DNA of 64,000 bases from Fistularia commersonii (lineage: Eukaryota; Chordata; Actinopteri; Syngnathiformes; Fistulariidae): NCBI GenBank assembly GCA_037954325.1, contig JBBMNZ010000021.1, forward strand, positions 9,272,616 through 9,336,615, in the 5' to 3' direction. Shown here in pieces: positions 1 through 12,230 of this stretch. Both the position numbers and the translations under genes were made by a program. The notes below the pieces were generated by a model that was not told where the DNA came from, ran no database searches, and saw only the letters and a program-made list of their open reading frames with translations. The first letter of the stretch is position 1, and the number at the start of each line of letters is the position of its first letter.

Positions 1-1065
1 TATTGAAAATAGCCTTGTCCACATATGGAAACTTAGTTTAGATTTAAATGAAGGAATATGTACATACATACACATATATAGAATCCAATGATGGTGATTT
101 GCTTTTTACCTTATGGCGTCGTATTGTCCACAAACAGCCATAAGTCGTTAAAATGCATTCCACACATATTTCCAGGTTTCAAGAGGTTAAATAACAGTAT
201 ATATGACAAACACACAATTCATTTCATTCATATGTCTTGATTTAACCGCCCCAAAAGTACTTTAAGGATAGAATACCACTGACATCAAACAGGCAGCAGT
301 TCTCAATACAAAGGGACTTGTCTAACTTCTACATAATATAATCCATTCCCTAAATTAATAGCATTTTAGAAGACGTAATTGACAGTAAAACTACAGAGTA
401 AACTTATGACTTTTTTGGCGTACTCTAATCATCACAGATGAAACCTTTTGGTGATTATATTCCGGGATTCAGACCTTTTTTTGTTGCACTCATGGAGCTC
501 ATCTGGTTATTGGCAGGGTTTCACCAATAGTAAAGGACTTCAGAAAAAGGTCAGGTGAAGAAAGTAAGGAGAGAGAGGTTCATTTTAGCTCTGAGCTCAC
601 GGGTCAGCAAATAGCCTGACAAATTAATTAAGATAATGATCCATATAAAGTCAGGTTGGCAAAGCCAGTGACGGCTTGTGTGTGTATTTGAGCTCAGACT
701 TCTTTTCCATTCGTTGGACTTTTATGAGGTGGGCAGAGGAATGCATTGATTTCATAAAGGGCATAAAGGGGTCTGATAGACATTTGAACAGTCGAGTGTG
801 AGATCAATGCAAGGGGAGATGAAAACGGTGACATTTACTCTAGTTTGTGCCCCTGGGCAGGAAGGACCTCTGTGGAAAGTCACACTGTCAGCTTTCTCCA
901 TGTACGAGCACACACTGCTTCCTTCGCACAGGAAAGAAATGGGCCACTTTTCATCACTGACACATTGCAGTGACACGAAAACTCTGAGGCGCACGAACAT
1001 TAATCCGCATTCCTCTACCTTCCAGTATCAGCACTTTATAAAATGGAATTCAAGGAGATTTGCTG
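1..1065. other. Unassigned noncoding sequence
   Basis: No gene or repeat is recognised. The overlapping small frames at 752-1154 are on opposite strands, lack domain features and run into a poly-T tract, so they are treated as chance. The part from about 640 to 1000 is less AT-rich and more complex than its surroundings, which would fit noncoding DNA under constraint, but nothing here proves that. Confidence 0.6.
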
Positions 1066-1091
1066 TTTTTTTTTTTTTTTTTTTTTTTTTT
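1066..1091. repeat. Poly-T tract (26 T)
   Basis: An uninterrupted run of T. It could be a microsatellite or the tail of an old minus-strand retroelement, but no element body is recognised next to it. Confidence 0.95.
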
Positions 1092-1230
1092 GTTTTGCTT
1101 TTTTTAAATTTTTATTCAAGTGCGCCATTTACTGTTTCAAGATTTGATGTCTAAAACATCAGACATATTACACCACTAAAACATATCTGAATTTTACATT
1201 TCACAAAACTCAGATTTTTATGCTTCAAAG

Positions 1231-1651
1231 CAAGGGTGTCAAACTAATTACATTTTGTAAATGTAACCAAATGTAACGTAAAATAAATTTAACTACTCCT
1301 TAATGTTATATAACTGTGACTGTATTACTCATACAAATCCAAAATTATATATTACACAATTATGCAAAATCCCTCCATCTGCATCAACTTTTCTCCTCCT
1401 GGACAATTAGGGATCATTTGTATTTTTCATTTCCACTTGAAAATTACAGTGTTGTGGATACACTGCAATCTAATGGCGGGATGCTGTCACTTCGAGGGTA
1501 ACATGAATTGTGGGAAATGTATTTGTGGTCAATGCACGTGTTTCATATATTTATTTTAATACAATCAGACCTTTGAAGATGTTCTCGCGGGCCATATAAC
1601 ATGACATAGCGGGCCACATTTGGTCCGCGGGCCTTGAGTTTTACACATGTG
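1231..1651. mobile_element. hAT-type nonautonomous transposon, copy 1
   Basis: A 421-bp element with short inverted ends: CAAGGGTGTCAAACT on the left and AGTTTTACACATGTG on the right. It is flanked by an imperfect 8-bp target duplication, CTTCAAAG (1223-1230) and CTTTAAAG (1652-1659), seven of eight matching. Near the right end it has the GCGGGCC-rich block (GCGGGCCACATTTGG, CCGCGGGCC) seen in many fish elements that end in TTGAGTTTGACAC. An 8-bp duplication and such ends are typical of the hAT superfamily. There is no transposase frame, so it would have been moved in trans. The second copy lies at 3195-3649 in the same orientation. Family assignment is by eye. Confidence 0.72.
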
Positions 1652-1659
1652 CTTTAAAG

Positions 1660-2956
1660 GGTTTCATGTTTGCAGGTAGAAAGAAAACACAAATACTTGA
1701 CATTGACAATAGATATGATATATACAATCATAGATATATGATTAACGACAATTACAGAGTAGTATTATGTAATTATATGGTATAGTCACAAACATGCTTA
1801 GTCACACTTTGAGCGTTCATGAAAGATAAGCCGTTGTTGTGATATTACGATATTTTGACATGATCTCTCTTAGCCATACACAACACCCATCTGAATCATG
1901 ATGCGGAGGAAGATGGTTTCTTCCTAACATTTACCAACACCTGCTGCCACCCCCAGAAAACATCTCTCCAGTCCTGCCCCTCTGCTGAACAAAGCTTTCA
2001 CATTTGTTTGCTGTAAGAAAATGTTAGAATAAGTTTGTATGTTAGCAGAATCAAATAATTTCCAGCATATTTGAGAGTTTGCCAAAAAAAAAATTCCATC
2101 TATTATTTTGAGCACTATGACTTTGTCTAGGTATGAACAATGCATTCTAACGAGCACATGGAATGTTGTAGTCATTCAGTGTAACACATCTCATTACAAA
2201 TGTATGACTGAATCATTTAGATGCAAATAAAGAAACACACAGCAGTACTACTCACATAACCAATTACCAAGATTATGACAGCACAGTAGTTTAAAGCACA
2301 TTTTTGTTTTTTACTTCACCCATCTGGTCGATCTGTGTTAATTGCATTGCAGCGAGAATGAAGCCTCAAAGATGCAACATTTTTGTATTTTTTCCACATA
2401 TTATTTACTCTAGTGTTTATAAAGACCAAGTACTCCCATTTTTAGACTTTCATACACATATGTGCTCTTCCATTTTAATAATGCCTTCATCTTGAAATCA
2501 GTCCTTTACTTTCAGTCAAACACTTTTTCCAACCAGGAAGCATGTATTTGTTTGGTTATGTTATTGTTAATGTATGCTTTCATTTACGCCTGCCTCCCTC
2601 TCGCAGTGATGCTAACATGCCCACATGTCCAAACAACCACACGCATGGCTTGATGCTGAATAATTCAGTAAACCTAAAGAGAGAGAGAGAGACATACTTG
2701 GCCTAAATGGTCTGACCTCCAAGGAGAGTTCATAATTGCTCTGGGAAATGAGGAGGGGGAGGGGTTTTGGAGGTTGAGCGAGGTTGCGGCGGGTCATCGG
2801 GTCAGGATTCACCGAGGGAAATGACATCACATGTACAGTAAATATGTGACCTTTGTTTCTGGAAACACCCTGCAGCAAGTACAGATGGGTTTGTCTGAGA
2901 CAAGTAGACAAACAGCAAAGTCTGTAATTTATAAGTATCACTAATGCAAGATTGTG

Positions 2957-2962
<6 letters not shown>
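1660..2962. other. Unassigned noncoding sequence
   Basis: AT-rich sequence with no recognised gene. It holds a short (GA)n run near 2680-2693. Small frames here overlap on both strands and resemble no known protein. Confidence 0.6.

Positions 2963-3006
<44 letters not shown>
2963..3006. repeat. (CA)n microsatellite
   Basis: An uninterrupted CA tract of 22 units, preceded by GTGCGCGCAC, which is self-complementary. The long Val-Cys frames across it on the minus strand are simply translated repeat. Confidence 0.97.
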
Positions 3007-3007
<1 letters not shown>

Positions 3008-3194
3008 GTGTTTTTTTTTTTTTGCCTGAGGAAGCACAAACTATAGCTGATATTCTCATATTGTTTTTTTTTATTTATTTTGATATATTGTTCATGATTT
3101 AATAAGTGCTATATTTCCAAGTTTTTGCTACTTTTCAGTATTCAACAACTCACTTATAATTGTCATCATCATCATCATATTTAAGAGTGTAGGA

Positions 3195-3649
3195 AAGGGT
3201 TGTCAAACTCAAATACACAATGGGCCAAAATTGATATTTATTGAAAAAAAAAAACTTCCTCCGGATATAACAATGAACCTTTTCATATGGCCCCAAACAA
3301 GTTTGCTTAAAAACTTAATATGGAACAAGCATAGCTTAATATCATACAGTATAGAACTTAATATTGCACACATGCAAAATCCTGCTTTCTGCCTAAGTAG
3401 CAGGGTTCCAGTATTAGCATAAGGTCGCCATGACTACCGTACACAGAGGAGAGGGCTTTTATGGGTCCTGTTGTGATTTTCTTGCCAAAACACCAGCAGA
3501 AAATTCTGGGATTTGTAGAATTAGCAATACATGCACTATAGACGTTACCGGCAGGACAGCTCTAATTGTCATTTGGTATGACTTTGCGGGCCAAATATAA
3601 TTACAGTGCGGGCCAAATGTGGCCCGCGGGCCAGAGTTTGACACATGTG
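3195..3649. mobile_element. hAT-type nonautonomous transposon, copy 2
   Basis: A 455-bp element flanked by a perfect 8-bp target duplication GTGTAGGA (3187-3194 and 3650-3657). The left end reads AAAGGGTTGTCAAACTC and the right end GAGTTTGACACATGTG, so the ends are inverted copies. The right part carries the same GC-rich block as copy 1, with GCGGGCCAAA repeated twice and CCCGCGGGCC. There is no transposase frame. The perfect duplication fixes both boundaries and supports a hAT-type insertion. Its interior differs a good deal from copy 1, so the two may belong to different subfamilies. Confidence 0.8.
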
Positions 3650-3657
3650 GTGTAGGA

Positions 3658-5430
3658 AATGAAGTCAGTGTTAAAAAGAGATTCTTTAGTTACAGGGACC
3701 AGAGTAACATCAGTGTGTAAGAAGGCCCAAAACATGGTATGATTAGTGCATGTAAAACTATGTAGCTATTATGTTTAACAAGCGCCATTACACTGTTGTT
3801 TGCTGCAAATAGACTGCTCAGCTAGCATTAGTACCGCCCAATAAATAATAAATCGGTACTTAAAAGCCATAATGAAAATTATATCCCCGGGTGTAAATGT
3901 GACACGAGAATTTGATAAACCCTGGCCATCTATTGAGAATACAAACAAACAAAAAATTAAATAATAATAAAAAAACTCAAGAGCAGTGTGTTTTGGCCTG
4001 TTGACAGGTTATTTGTCAGCTCTCAAATTAGTTTCCAGGCATCTGAGTGTGTGTTTTGTGGTGATTTGGATTCAGTCTAATCTTTCCTCAGACACTGGGG
4101 AGGCACTCAGCATCAGCGGGTCTGCTTATATAGATATCCTGATGCAATCTGGAACAAACCAGTTGCCTGACTGATCAGTCAGACGCCCATCTGCATCCAA
4201 ATGTGCGAGTGGAGCGTTAAGTGTCTGCACACGTGACTTTTGAACACAAAATACGCATTTACTTAACCAAGTCAAGTCAAGGCTTGATTATATTTTTAGC
4301 ACAGAGCTGACAGCAAGGCTGGACAAAATGATATGAAACGTAGCAAATGTGGAAAGCAATACTATGCAAATCATCAAATCTATTCCTTTTCTGTTTTTTT
4401 TTTTTTTTCATTTCTTTTTACTTTGACCATTAATACTGTAAATTCTGATAAACAAGGTGGTTGTCAAATTCGTAACTAGAAAAAAAAATAGTACTTTCAT
4501 AGCTCACTGAAGGCTTCCTAATAGGCTCAGCAAACTGTTTTGAATCTCAAAACTATGAACCATGTTGGACAAATAGCAGAAGCATCATAGTTGCTCACTG
4601 TGTTAAATAAAGTAACTTAACAGTCATTTCATTGCATCAGTACTTCATGATTTAATTTAAATGTTGTCCATCATTGCAGAAAAAACATATTTCCAGAGTG
4701 GAAAACTTTGTCAAGCTGAAATCTCAAAAAAGCATTAAAATCTTTGTATTGTTATGCAATAATATAGAAATACTAATAAAAAAAATCAACATTCTAATGG
4801 CTCTTTGTTAAACTGATACATGCTTAGTTCATTGTTCACCTTTTTTAGTGACTCAACTTTAATTAACATTGATTTGATTTGAAAATTGTGTCATATAAAC
4901 TCCAACCTTTTTTTATTTTTCTTTGCAAGCTCTTTATTTTCCTTTTTTGTGCTTGGTTATTGTGGATCAGCAAACTGGCTATATGACTGGCTATATATTC
5001 TGACAATTAGACAAATCACAAAAAATAAACACATGCTTTCATTCATGCGTACACATACATGCGATATTTTTTGAAGATGCAATTGAGACAGGTACCAGAG
5101 ATATTTAACAGGTTAAATTTTAAAATGATAATTAATTTTATGAAACATACCATTTACATTTGATGAGGAAATTACTCTTCTCTAAATCTTAATCCCAAAT
5201 TACAAACAATCAGAATTAAAAAAATTAGAGACTCAAATTAATCAAAAAATACATATTTCATAATAGCTATACTAATTCTAACAACAAGATTGGAATATAA
5301 TTGTGAAACTAGCAGAAAGCTAAAAGCATATTGTAAACACTACATTTGTCCAAGAATTATGTATGAGCTCATCCATGTGCATAATGCTGACACATAAACA
5401 GTGTGAGGATTCAATTGTGATAATCCCAAT
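3658..5430. other. Unassigned noncoding sequence
   Basis: AT-rich sequence with several short poly-T and poly-A runs (for example near 4396-4409 and 4911-4916). No gene, RNA or named repeat is recognised. Confidence 0.6.

Positions 5431-5464
<34 letters not shown>
5431..5464. repeat. (AC)n(AT)n compound microsatellite
   Basis: Eleven AC units run straight into six AT units just upstream of the Tc1-like element. Confidence 0.95.
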
Positions 5465-5496
5465 GTTTGTGTGGGTGTATATACATACACAATATA

Positions 5497-6372
5497 TACT
5501 ATATATGGCCAAAAGTATTTGCTCAGCTGCCTAATCCATAAGGTTCAATTTGACATCAGTCAACCCTTTGCAGCTATAACAGCTTCAGCTCTTCTGGGAA
5601 GGCTGTCCATGAGGTTCAGGAGTGAGTTTATTTGAATTTTTGACCATTTTTTGAGAAGCACATTTGTGAGATCACACACTGATGTTGAATGACAAAGCCT
5701 GGCTCTCAGTCTCCACCCTAATTCATCCCAAACGTGCTCTATCAAGTTGAGGTTTCAAGTTCATCTACAACAGACTCTGGCATCCATGACTTTATGGATC
5801 TTGTTTTGTGCACTAGTGTACAGTCATGTTGGAAAAGGAAAGGGACCAACTCCAAACTGTTCCCACAAATACGGGAGCATGGAATTGCCCAAAATTTCTT
5901 GATATGCTAAAACTTTCAGAGCTCCTTTCACTGGAACCAAGGAGCCAAGCGCAGCCCCTGAAACACAACCCCACACCATAATAACCCTCCACCAAACTTC
6001 ACACTTGGCACAATGCAGTCAGACAAGTACTGTTTCTCCTGGCAACCATCAAACCCAGACTTGTCCATCAGCTTGCCAGATGGAGAAGCGCGATTCGTCA
6101 CTCAGGAGAATGTGCCTCCGCTGCTCTCGAATCCAGTGACGGCATGCTTTACAACACTGTATCTGAAGCTTTGCATTGCACTTGGATACAGTTGCTCAGC
6201 CATGGGAAAGCATTAAATTAAGCTCTCTGCACACTATTCTTGATCTAGTTTAGAGGCTAGATGAAGTTTGGAGGTCTGTAGCAATTGACTCTGCAGAAAG
6301 TTGGCGACTTTATCGCACTATGCGCCTCAGCAGCTGCTGAACCCACTCTGTCAGTTTAATATGCCTGTTGTA
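5497..6372 (-). pseudogene. Tc1-like transposase remnant (broken DNA transposon)
   Basis: The left end, TACTATATATGGCCAAAAG, matches the terminus of a common fish Tc1/mariner family. Reading the minus strand gives pieces of a Tc1-type DDE transposase: LLSDESRFSIWQADGQVWV (around 6057-6113) contains the first catalytic Asp in its SDES motif, and LFQHDCTLVHKTRSIKSW (around 5788-5841) contains the second Asp in QHD. A V-D-E-L string follows near 5762, about where the last acidic residue is expected. The frame is interrupted by a stop after QVWV and by frameshifts. The other end, with the N-terminal DNA-binding domain and the second inverted terminus, is missing: similarity stops near 6360-6372, where a different repeat begins. 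It is a dead, truncated copy. Confidence 0.85.
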
Positions 6373-6377
6373 TGATT

Positions 6378-6830
6378 GTGGAGGTTCTCAGTCATCCAGG
6401 TCATGGTGAATTCTTGTTGAAATCTTCTTGTCTTTGCAACTGGACTTAAATTTCTTCACTTGAAGATATATTCTGAAGAAGCCTCACAGATAGGGGGATA
6501 AATGTCTTCAATTCCTGTGGACACGACAAGAATATCTCAACACGAAGATGCTTGTTATTCTGCTTCTCATGGAGTGATGCTTTAAACCACCGCCTGGAAA
6601 GTTTCATCCTTGAAGTGAGCAAAGCCGTTGTTTCTCTTTGAGCCCAAAGGTGCATGGGATGATTTGGTTTTTAGTGATGGCTGCGGTGAAGGAGTGTCCC
6701 TCGACAGGAGGGATCAACAGACTAAAGGCCCCCGTTGGTCTGAGGCATGCCAGCTGAGGGCTGCTTTGCCTGTCGGAGACAATGACCCCGTCTGCTGTGT
6801 TTCAATTGCAGGAGTAGATCTGTTTCACTG
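6378..6830 (+). repeat. Dispersed repeat abutting the Tc1-like remnant
   Basis: It starts with GTGGAGGTTCTCAGTCATCC followed by AGGTCATGG, and further on has TTCACTTGAAGATAT and GAAGCCTCACAGAT. The same order of motifs occurs on the opposite strand at 24781-24903, which shows that this is an interspersed repeat. I recognise the motif set from fish genomes but cannot name the family. The right boundary is uncertain; the complex, GC-richer sequence up to about 6830 may or may not belong to it. Confidence 0.55.
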
Positions 6831-8120
6831 AGTACACAATTTATACGAACTTTAAAGCTGCTGAGACGTGGATAGTGTTCTCTATTTTTTCTCATTTAGT
6901 TTTTTCTTTCTTTTTTTTTTTTTTTACTTCAATTTACTACTTATTTTATGGGTCTGAGTACTTTAAAATGCATTGTAAAAGACCAACTGAACCTGAACTA
7001 TATCTCACAGCAGATCAAATGATGGATGGCACTCAGAAATAATCAGTGTTATTTACCTTTTATACTGTTCCTATTGTTCCACATCCTGCAGATCTCATCA
7101 GTGATAAGAAATTTAAGCTACACATCGCGCACACAGTAGCACAAGGCTATATTGAGCTTGTCAGATGTGTTATGTGTATAGAACAAAACAATTGCCAGTC
7201 CTGTGCTGTGGCATACAGGTGGCCCAGTTTAATTGAAAATGATCTGCTCTCTGTGAGCAGTTTTCATGAACTATGAGGTTTAATTAGATAGATATATTGA
7301 TGGATAGAGAAAGACAAATAGGTAGATAGAGCTAGATTGTGTCATATGTAGATTGTGTGTATTTAAGCCTACTTTAATAATCTGATTAGCAAATTGGTCT
7401 ACAATTAACTAAGTTCAGACAGCTGAACGTTGCAGTTTCTCAAATGGAATAAACGCCACACAAAATGCACAGAATCAGAGTTATAGAAGTAGTTATAATT
7501 AAGATATTGAACTCACAAATTTCTAATTGAAATGTTTGCAGAAAAAAAAAAAACGAATTAAAAAAAATCACCTAAGAAAAGTAATAATTAAAAAAAATAC
7601 TGTTTCATAAAACATAAAAACATAATCTTGACAAAAAAAATATTTTAGACTATAACTCTGAAAACTGGTAACTATTTAAAAAAAAAAAAATTGATGTTCA
7701 AATGCACCTTATCAGTCTGATAAGGGGCATTTCATTTTTGTTGGGGTACCTTTCTTTGTATTGATCCAGCTGAATGAAATGGTTGCATCTCAAAAAATGT
7801 TTTCTCCAACTTGAACAAACAGCCTTGTTTTTCACTACCTGATTGCCATTTCTGGGTTTCTTCTGTGAAGTTCAGAGAGTTACATCAGCCTGAGGCTGTT
7901 TGTGCACTTCAGTTACATGTTTGTGGTAAATGACAACTACAATATGCTGGTGCTGGGATGCTGATGTGCCTCGTTCTCCCCCAGTGCTCATGTTTTGTAT
8001 TTTTGTCTGATATTCTGACTCACTTCGGTATGTTCTAATGATTTCTTTTATTTTTTGTTTCTCTTTTTCCTGCCTTTCTATGCTCCTTCATCTTCTGTTG
8101 AACATGATGCTGCTGGACAT
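6831..8120. other. Unassigned noncoding sequence
   Basis: AT-rich sequence with poly-T near 6908-6925, several poly-A runs between 7540 and 7690, and a GATA-type microsatellite near 7285-7330. No gene is seen. Confidence 0.6.
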
Positions 8121-8140
8121 TTTCTCTCATCCAGGTAAGG
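8121..8140 (+). other. Candidate recursive splice site
   Basis: A pyrimidine-rich stretch (TTTCTCTCATCCAG) is joined directly to a strong 5' splice site (GTAAGG): an acceptor AG at 8133-8134 and a donor GT at 8135-8136 with no exon between them. About 80 pyrimidine-rich bases precede it, and I see no other AG between that tract and the acceptor. Such AG|GTAAG joints are the signature of recursive splice sites in very long vertebrate introns. It only means something if the window lies within a plus-strand intron, which I cannot show. Confidence 0.3.
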
Positions 8141-9020
8141 ACCACCATGTTTCCTTCGCTCTCTCACTTTCTCCCTCTGACCATTTCTGTCCTGGGGAAA
8201 TAGACTTAAACTCAGCAGACGTGTATTTGTTTGTGCAGCCTCGCTGTATGTGGGTGTTGAAAACACATTAGTAATAATCCATATCATCTGCTTTTGGCTG
8301 CTATTTCATTGCACATAAAAGGCTGTTGATTAATTCAGCTGGAGTATCACTCTGTTCCATGATATTTGGCCAAACTAGAAGAATGTCAACACATTCATAT
8401 TTGAATATATATGCGTCAATATCTTTACTGTCAGATTGCATGCGTAATTTCTTCTTTGAGCATTAGAAACGAAGGAAAACTGCAGCAACTGTAGACGGCT
8501 GCCTCTAAAATTTGTACTTTTATTTCACTTTCTTGATTTATTTATTTGAATTTTCTTTTCCTGTTTGACAGGTAATTTGAGTTACAGCCAGCTCTGTCCC
8601 ACAGGATAACAAGAGCACTAAAACTGACTTTGTTGGAGCATAAACATTTCATCTGGCTTCAAACTTTGAACACACAGCCACAGACAGTGCATTATATAAT
8701 GCCACATTATGTAATAACTTCAAAAAAATGGTTCAACATCTCATTTATATATTAATAAAGTTGAATTCTCAATTTGCCGTTACCATACTGCACTGATTTT
8801 ATGAAATGAGAGGGGAGCTTAAAAAAACAATTTCAATCTGCAACTTTTACGTAATACAGCCGCTAGATAATAAAAATGTCTAATAAGCCGGACTGCTTTT
8901 ATCTATTCATTTAATTGTTTATGAAACTAACGCAACTTATTATACCACCACTGGTATTGCTGTATAATATAACAAGGTATATACAATATCTAAATAACTG
9001 TCAATGATTGACAGACACAG

Positions 9021-9024
<4 letters not shown>
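8141..9024. other. Unassigned noncoding sequence
   Basis: No gene, RNA or recognised repeat. AT-rich with ordinary short homopolymers. Confidence 0.6.

Positions 9025-9070
<46 letters not shown>
9025..9070. repeat. (AC)n microsatellite
   Basis: Twenty-three uninterrupted AC units. Confidence 0.97.
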
Positions 9071-9073
<3 letters not shown>

Positions 9074-10573
9074 TATGCGCAGACTAAGTGCTTACCATCG
9101 TAGGACATACTTGCAGGAACAGCGTTACATTTTCATTAAAGCAGCTTCCTTTCAAGCTGAATCATCTTCAATCATTTAAACTTGATTACTTCAAGTGATT
9201 TCAGGCCATGCATTATGGGCAACCACACATGCAGATAGAGGAAAAGGAATAAAAAAACATACAATAATCAAATAATAAGCACACTATAATATACTGCAAA
9301 TCAAGAGGCTGCTATGAAATCAGAAAGTGAGAATAACAACCCAGAAGTTAAAAGTACCCTTGAGTTCTTTCTGTCTATTACTCAGTAGTGAATGTTTGAC
9401 AAAATATTCAGGGGTAATATTTTAAAGTTTATATAATCACATGCAACTTAGCTAAAATACACACTGATTTTTTTTTTTTTTTTTTTTCCCATTACATGAT
9501 GTTGACAAATAAAAAGGATATTGTATAAATGCAGTTGCACTTAAAGCCCTCACTGAAAGCCTGGGTTCAACTGAAGCAGTTTAGATACGGACCTTATAAT
9601 GAATCCGAATGATACACTGAAAAAAACAAATCTCCATAGTTTTGGTTGATATCTTGATTTTCATACTTTGCTTTAAGAATGGTAATATTAGGTGAATTTG
9701 TGATGTTCAACTCCATATTCCTTTAAAGTTTCACAAATTGCAGTTTCAAAAACACGGTTCCAAAAGCTTTATTACAACAAATAATAATAGTCTCTGAAAT
9801 CAGAGCTACTTTTTCTGTTTAATGACACAATTTATAGCTCAAGTCTATGGTATTGAATTTCCAGATTATTTTTGTTAAAAGAAAACTCTGAGGCCATCAT
9901 TAACTAATGAAGCAGATCAAATTTTGTTTTCCAAGCAGTCGCAGCATCTCTTTTGTAGACGTGTTATACTCTATACCACTGCATGCAAAAGCATTTTCAT
10001 TTATATTTTCCAACTGAAGGCATGTTTAATAGCAGAAAATTGTTCCAAGGATATTATTCAGTGTTTAAAATCTCGGGAGTAGATCATGCATTTTTTTTTA
10101 TTCACTTTACACCAGTCTAACACCTGAAATATTTGTAACTCCCATCATCCATCATGATGATCTCCAGACTGGAGTGTATTTTTGATCAATTTACTGTTGT
10201 GAGGTAAAGTACTGTGCCCATTTTTGCAAGTCAATCAGCACTTTGGGCTGCATTAGCACACCCCATATTTTAACAGTGGCTTGCATAAAAAGTGACGGGA
10301 TGCTGACCATGATGGATCACCTTCCCTTAAAGACTGAAGAAATAAATGGAAAGTGCTGGCTTAGAATATGCAGAATAAAGGCAACTTGAAGATGGGAACA
10401 CTTTAAACAAAGGAGGACTAGAAATTCCTTGTTTGAAAGTCAGAATCAGGACTCTTGATGTCATGGATTGTGTTAATAGATTTGTATGGAAGTTTAACAT
10501 GACATCCTTGCTTCTTTTGTTTTTGATAATAAATATCAGTATTATTTTTATGTGGGCTCTATTACAAAGGGAA
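9071..10573. other. Unassigned noncoding sequence
   Basis: AT-rich sequence with a poly-T run near 9471-9487. No gene or named repeat recognised. Confidence 0.6.
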
Positions 10574-10595
10574 TACACACACACACATACATACA

Positions 10596-10645
<50 letters not shown>
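10574..10645. repeat. Interrupted (AC)n microsatellite
   Basis: AC units with a few AT interruptions in the first half, then a clean tract. Followed by poly-T and (AT)n near 10657-10694. Overlapping frames of Cys-Val or Thr-His here are translated repeat. Confidence 0.96.
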
Positions 10646-10647
<2 letters not shown>

Positions 10648-11158
10648 GAGTATATGTTTTTTTTTTCAATATATATATATTTTTTTTTTTTTTTCTTAAT
10701 CTTAGCAGACTTATTATACAAATCTATGGGCATGATACATTTTAATTTTAGGAATGATACGATAAACAAGATTATTATTGTGAATTTCTAAATAGAAACT
10801 GACTGAGGCCATAGTAGATAATATGAAATCTGTACTTGTACCGGTGTAAGTATCTTCCAAAATCAAGTAATAATAAAGAAATGCAATGGCACTAAACAAT
10901 TTCAAGAGTGAAAAGGGAATATGTTCTTTCTAACATCCTGCACCACTCAACTGCCTTCCCTGTTTTTTTTTTTTTTTTTTTTCAAAAAGCATGACAATGC
11001 AGTAGTTATTATATGATGCATCACTTCATTTCTTAAAGTTTCAGATCAGCTGAAAAAGGGACAGCAGTTTGACCCTTTTTTGTTTCAGCATTTCGGCATG
11101 CAATAGTTTGCATTTGAAATACAACGCACCGCTCTCACAGTATCTCTTCCGAAGTTGT
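10646..11158. other. Unassigned noncoding sequence
   Basis: AT-rich, with poly-T near 10680-10694 and again near 10963-10982. Nothing else recognised. Confidence 0.6.
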
Positions 11159-11480
11159 TCATCTTAGTGACATATAACGAGAAACGTTTGTAGCGGCGAA
11201 ATACAAATGCCAAGGCAGCCAAAGCTGAGGATGAGATGATTCCTGCTTCCAGGGTACACTCTGTGACTCACGGGAGGTGATGCAGGAGAGGAAAAGGATT
11301 GAGCCTTGGCTCCAGGGGTGGTGACAGCATTTGCGTGAGGTGTGATTAATGGCCATTCTGATTGATTGTGACAGGAGTGGGTGAGACTGGGTGGGTCGGG
11401 TGGCAGGGGTTAGGACGTGCTCTCCGCGGACACCTTTTAAACAGCTACCCAAGGGCATCAGGGAAGTTGTGTTTGTGTGA
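11159..11480. promoter_or_regulatory. Possible conserved regulatory element with PBX/MEIS-like sites
   Basis: This stretch is clearly richer in GC and in complex sequence than its neighbours and has no repeat character. At 11359-11375 it reads TGATTGATTGTGACAGG: a PBX-HOX-type TGATTGAT next to a MEIS/PREP-type TGACAG, with a homeodomain-like GATTAAT just before it (11343-11349). A 99-codon minus-strand frame spans it but looks like chance. The regulatory reading is inference from composition and motifs only. Confidence 0.3.
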
Positions 11481-12230
11481 ATGAGTAATTGTGCTGAGTT
11501 GCATCTAATGCGCTTTTTTTTTTTTTTTTTTTTTGCAGATATCCCTTACCTAGTCCTCCTCTTTCTCATCTATGCATCATAAAAAATGTTCCTTTTTTTT
11601 CCAAAATCTATTTATTTTCTTTATCTCTATATTGTGAAGCCTTGTCTAAATGTGCGCCAATCAGAAAAATAATAGTTTTCAGCCTATATAGACTTTTTGT
11701 GTTTTGATTCAGAAAATGCTGTCTTCATAACATGCCCGTACAGAAATAGCGATTAGTACATAGGATTGTTGTTTTGTGTTCACCTCTGGTCAGTAGCTTT
11801 GAGCAGAGTGTTTCTCTTTACCAAAAAAACTATGTTGCTCCTGTGGCCTGTGTAACCTAACTTGTCTTCTGTGTGAATATATGACTGCCAAGGTTTGTCT
11901 GTGGGAATTGCAGGTTTTGATTGGATGCTATAAACTTCACTTGTACTTCTATGTCGACATTCTCTGCAGGGATGTAGCGTTTTTTTTTACTTTTGTTTTA
12001 TTTATTGCAATTACAGCCCCCTGCATATTCTCTCCTAACCATCAAACCTTCCTTTGAGGTCTGGTCCTGATGCTGTATTCTCATTTTCATTTGCTTTGAA
12101 TTGCTGTGTTGATTTCCCCCATACCCTCTTTTCCTCTCCAGTTTCCTATGATTCTGTTCTCTCACTGCGCTCCCTCTGCTTCCCTCGCCTTTCGTTCTAT
12201 CCCCTTTCTTAGCAGTCTTCTACTTCCTCT
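11481..12230. other. Unassigned noncoding sequence
   Basis: Contains a poly-T run near 11515-11534 and pyrimidine-rich sequence after 12100. The 149-codon frame starting at 12106 begins in this pyrimidine-rich DNA and shows no protein features. No gene recognised. Confidence 0.55.

Noticed and set aside
2612..3059. Minus-strand frames of 141 and 85 codons
   Set aside because: Their Val-Cys repeats are translated (CA)n microsatellite and the rest has no domain.
10327..10791. Four overlapping frames of 73-105 codons on both strands
   Set aside because: They are driven by the (AC)n tract and adjoining poly-T.
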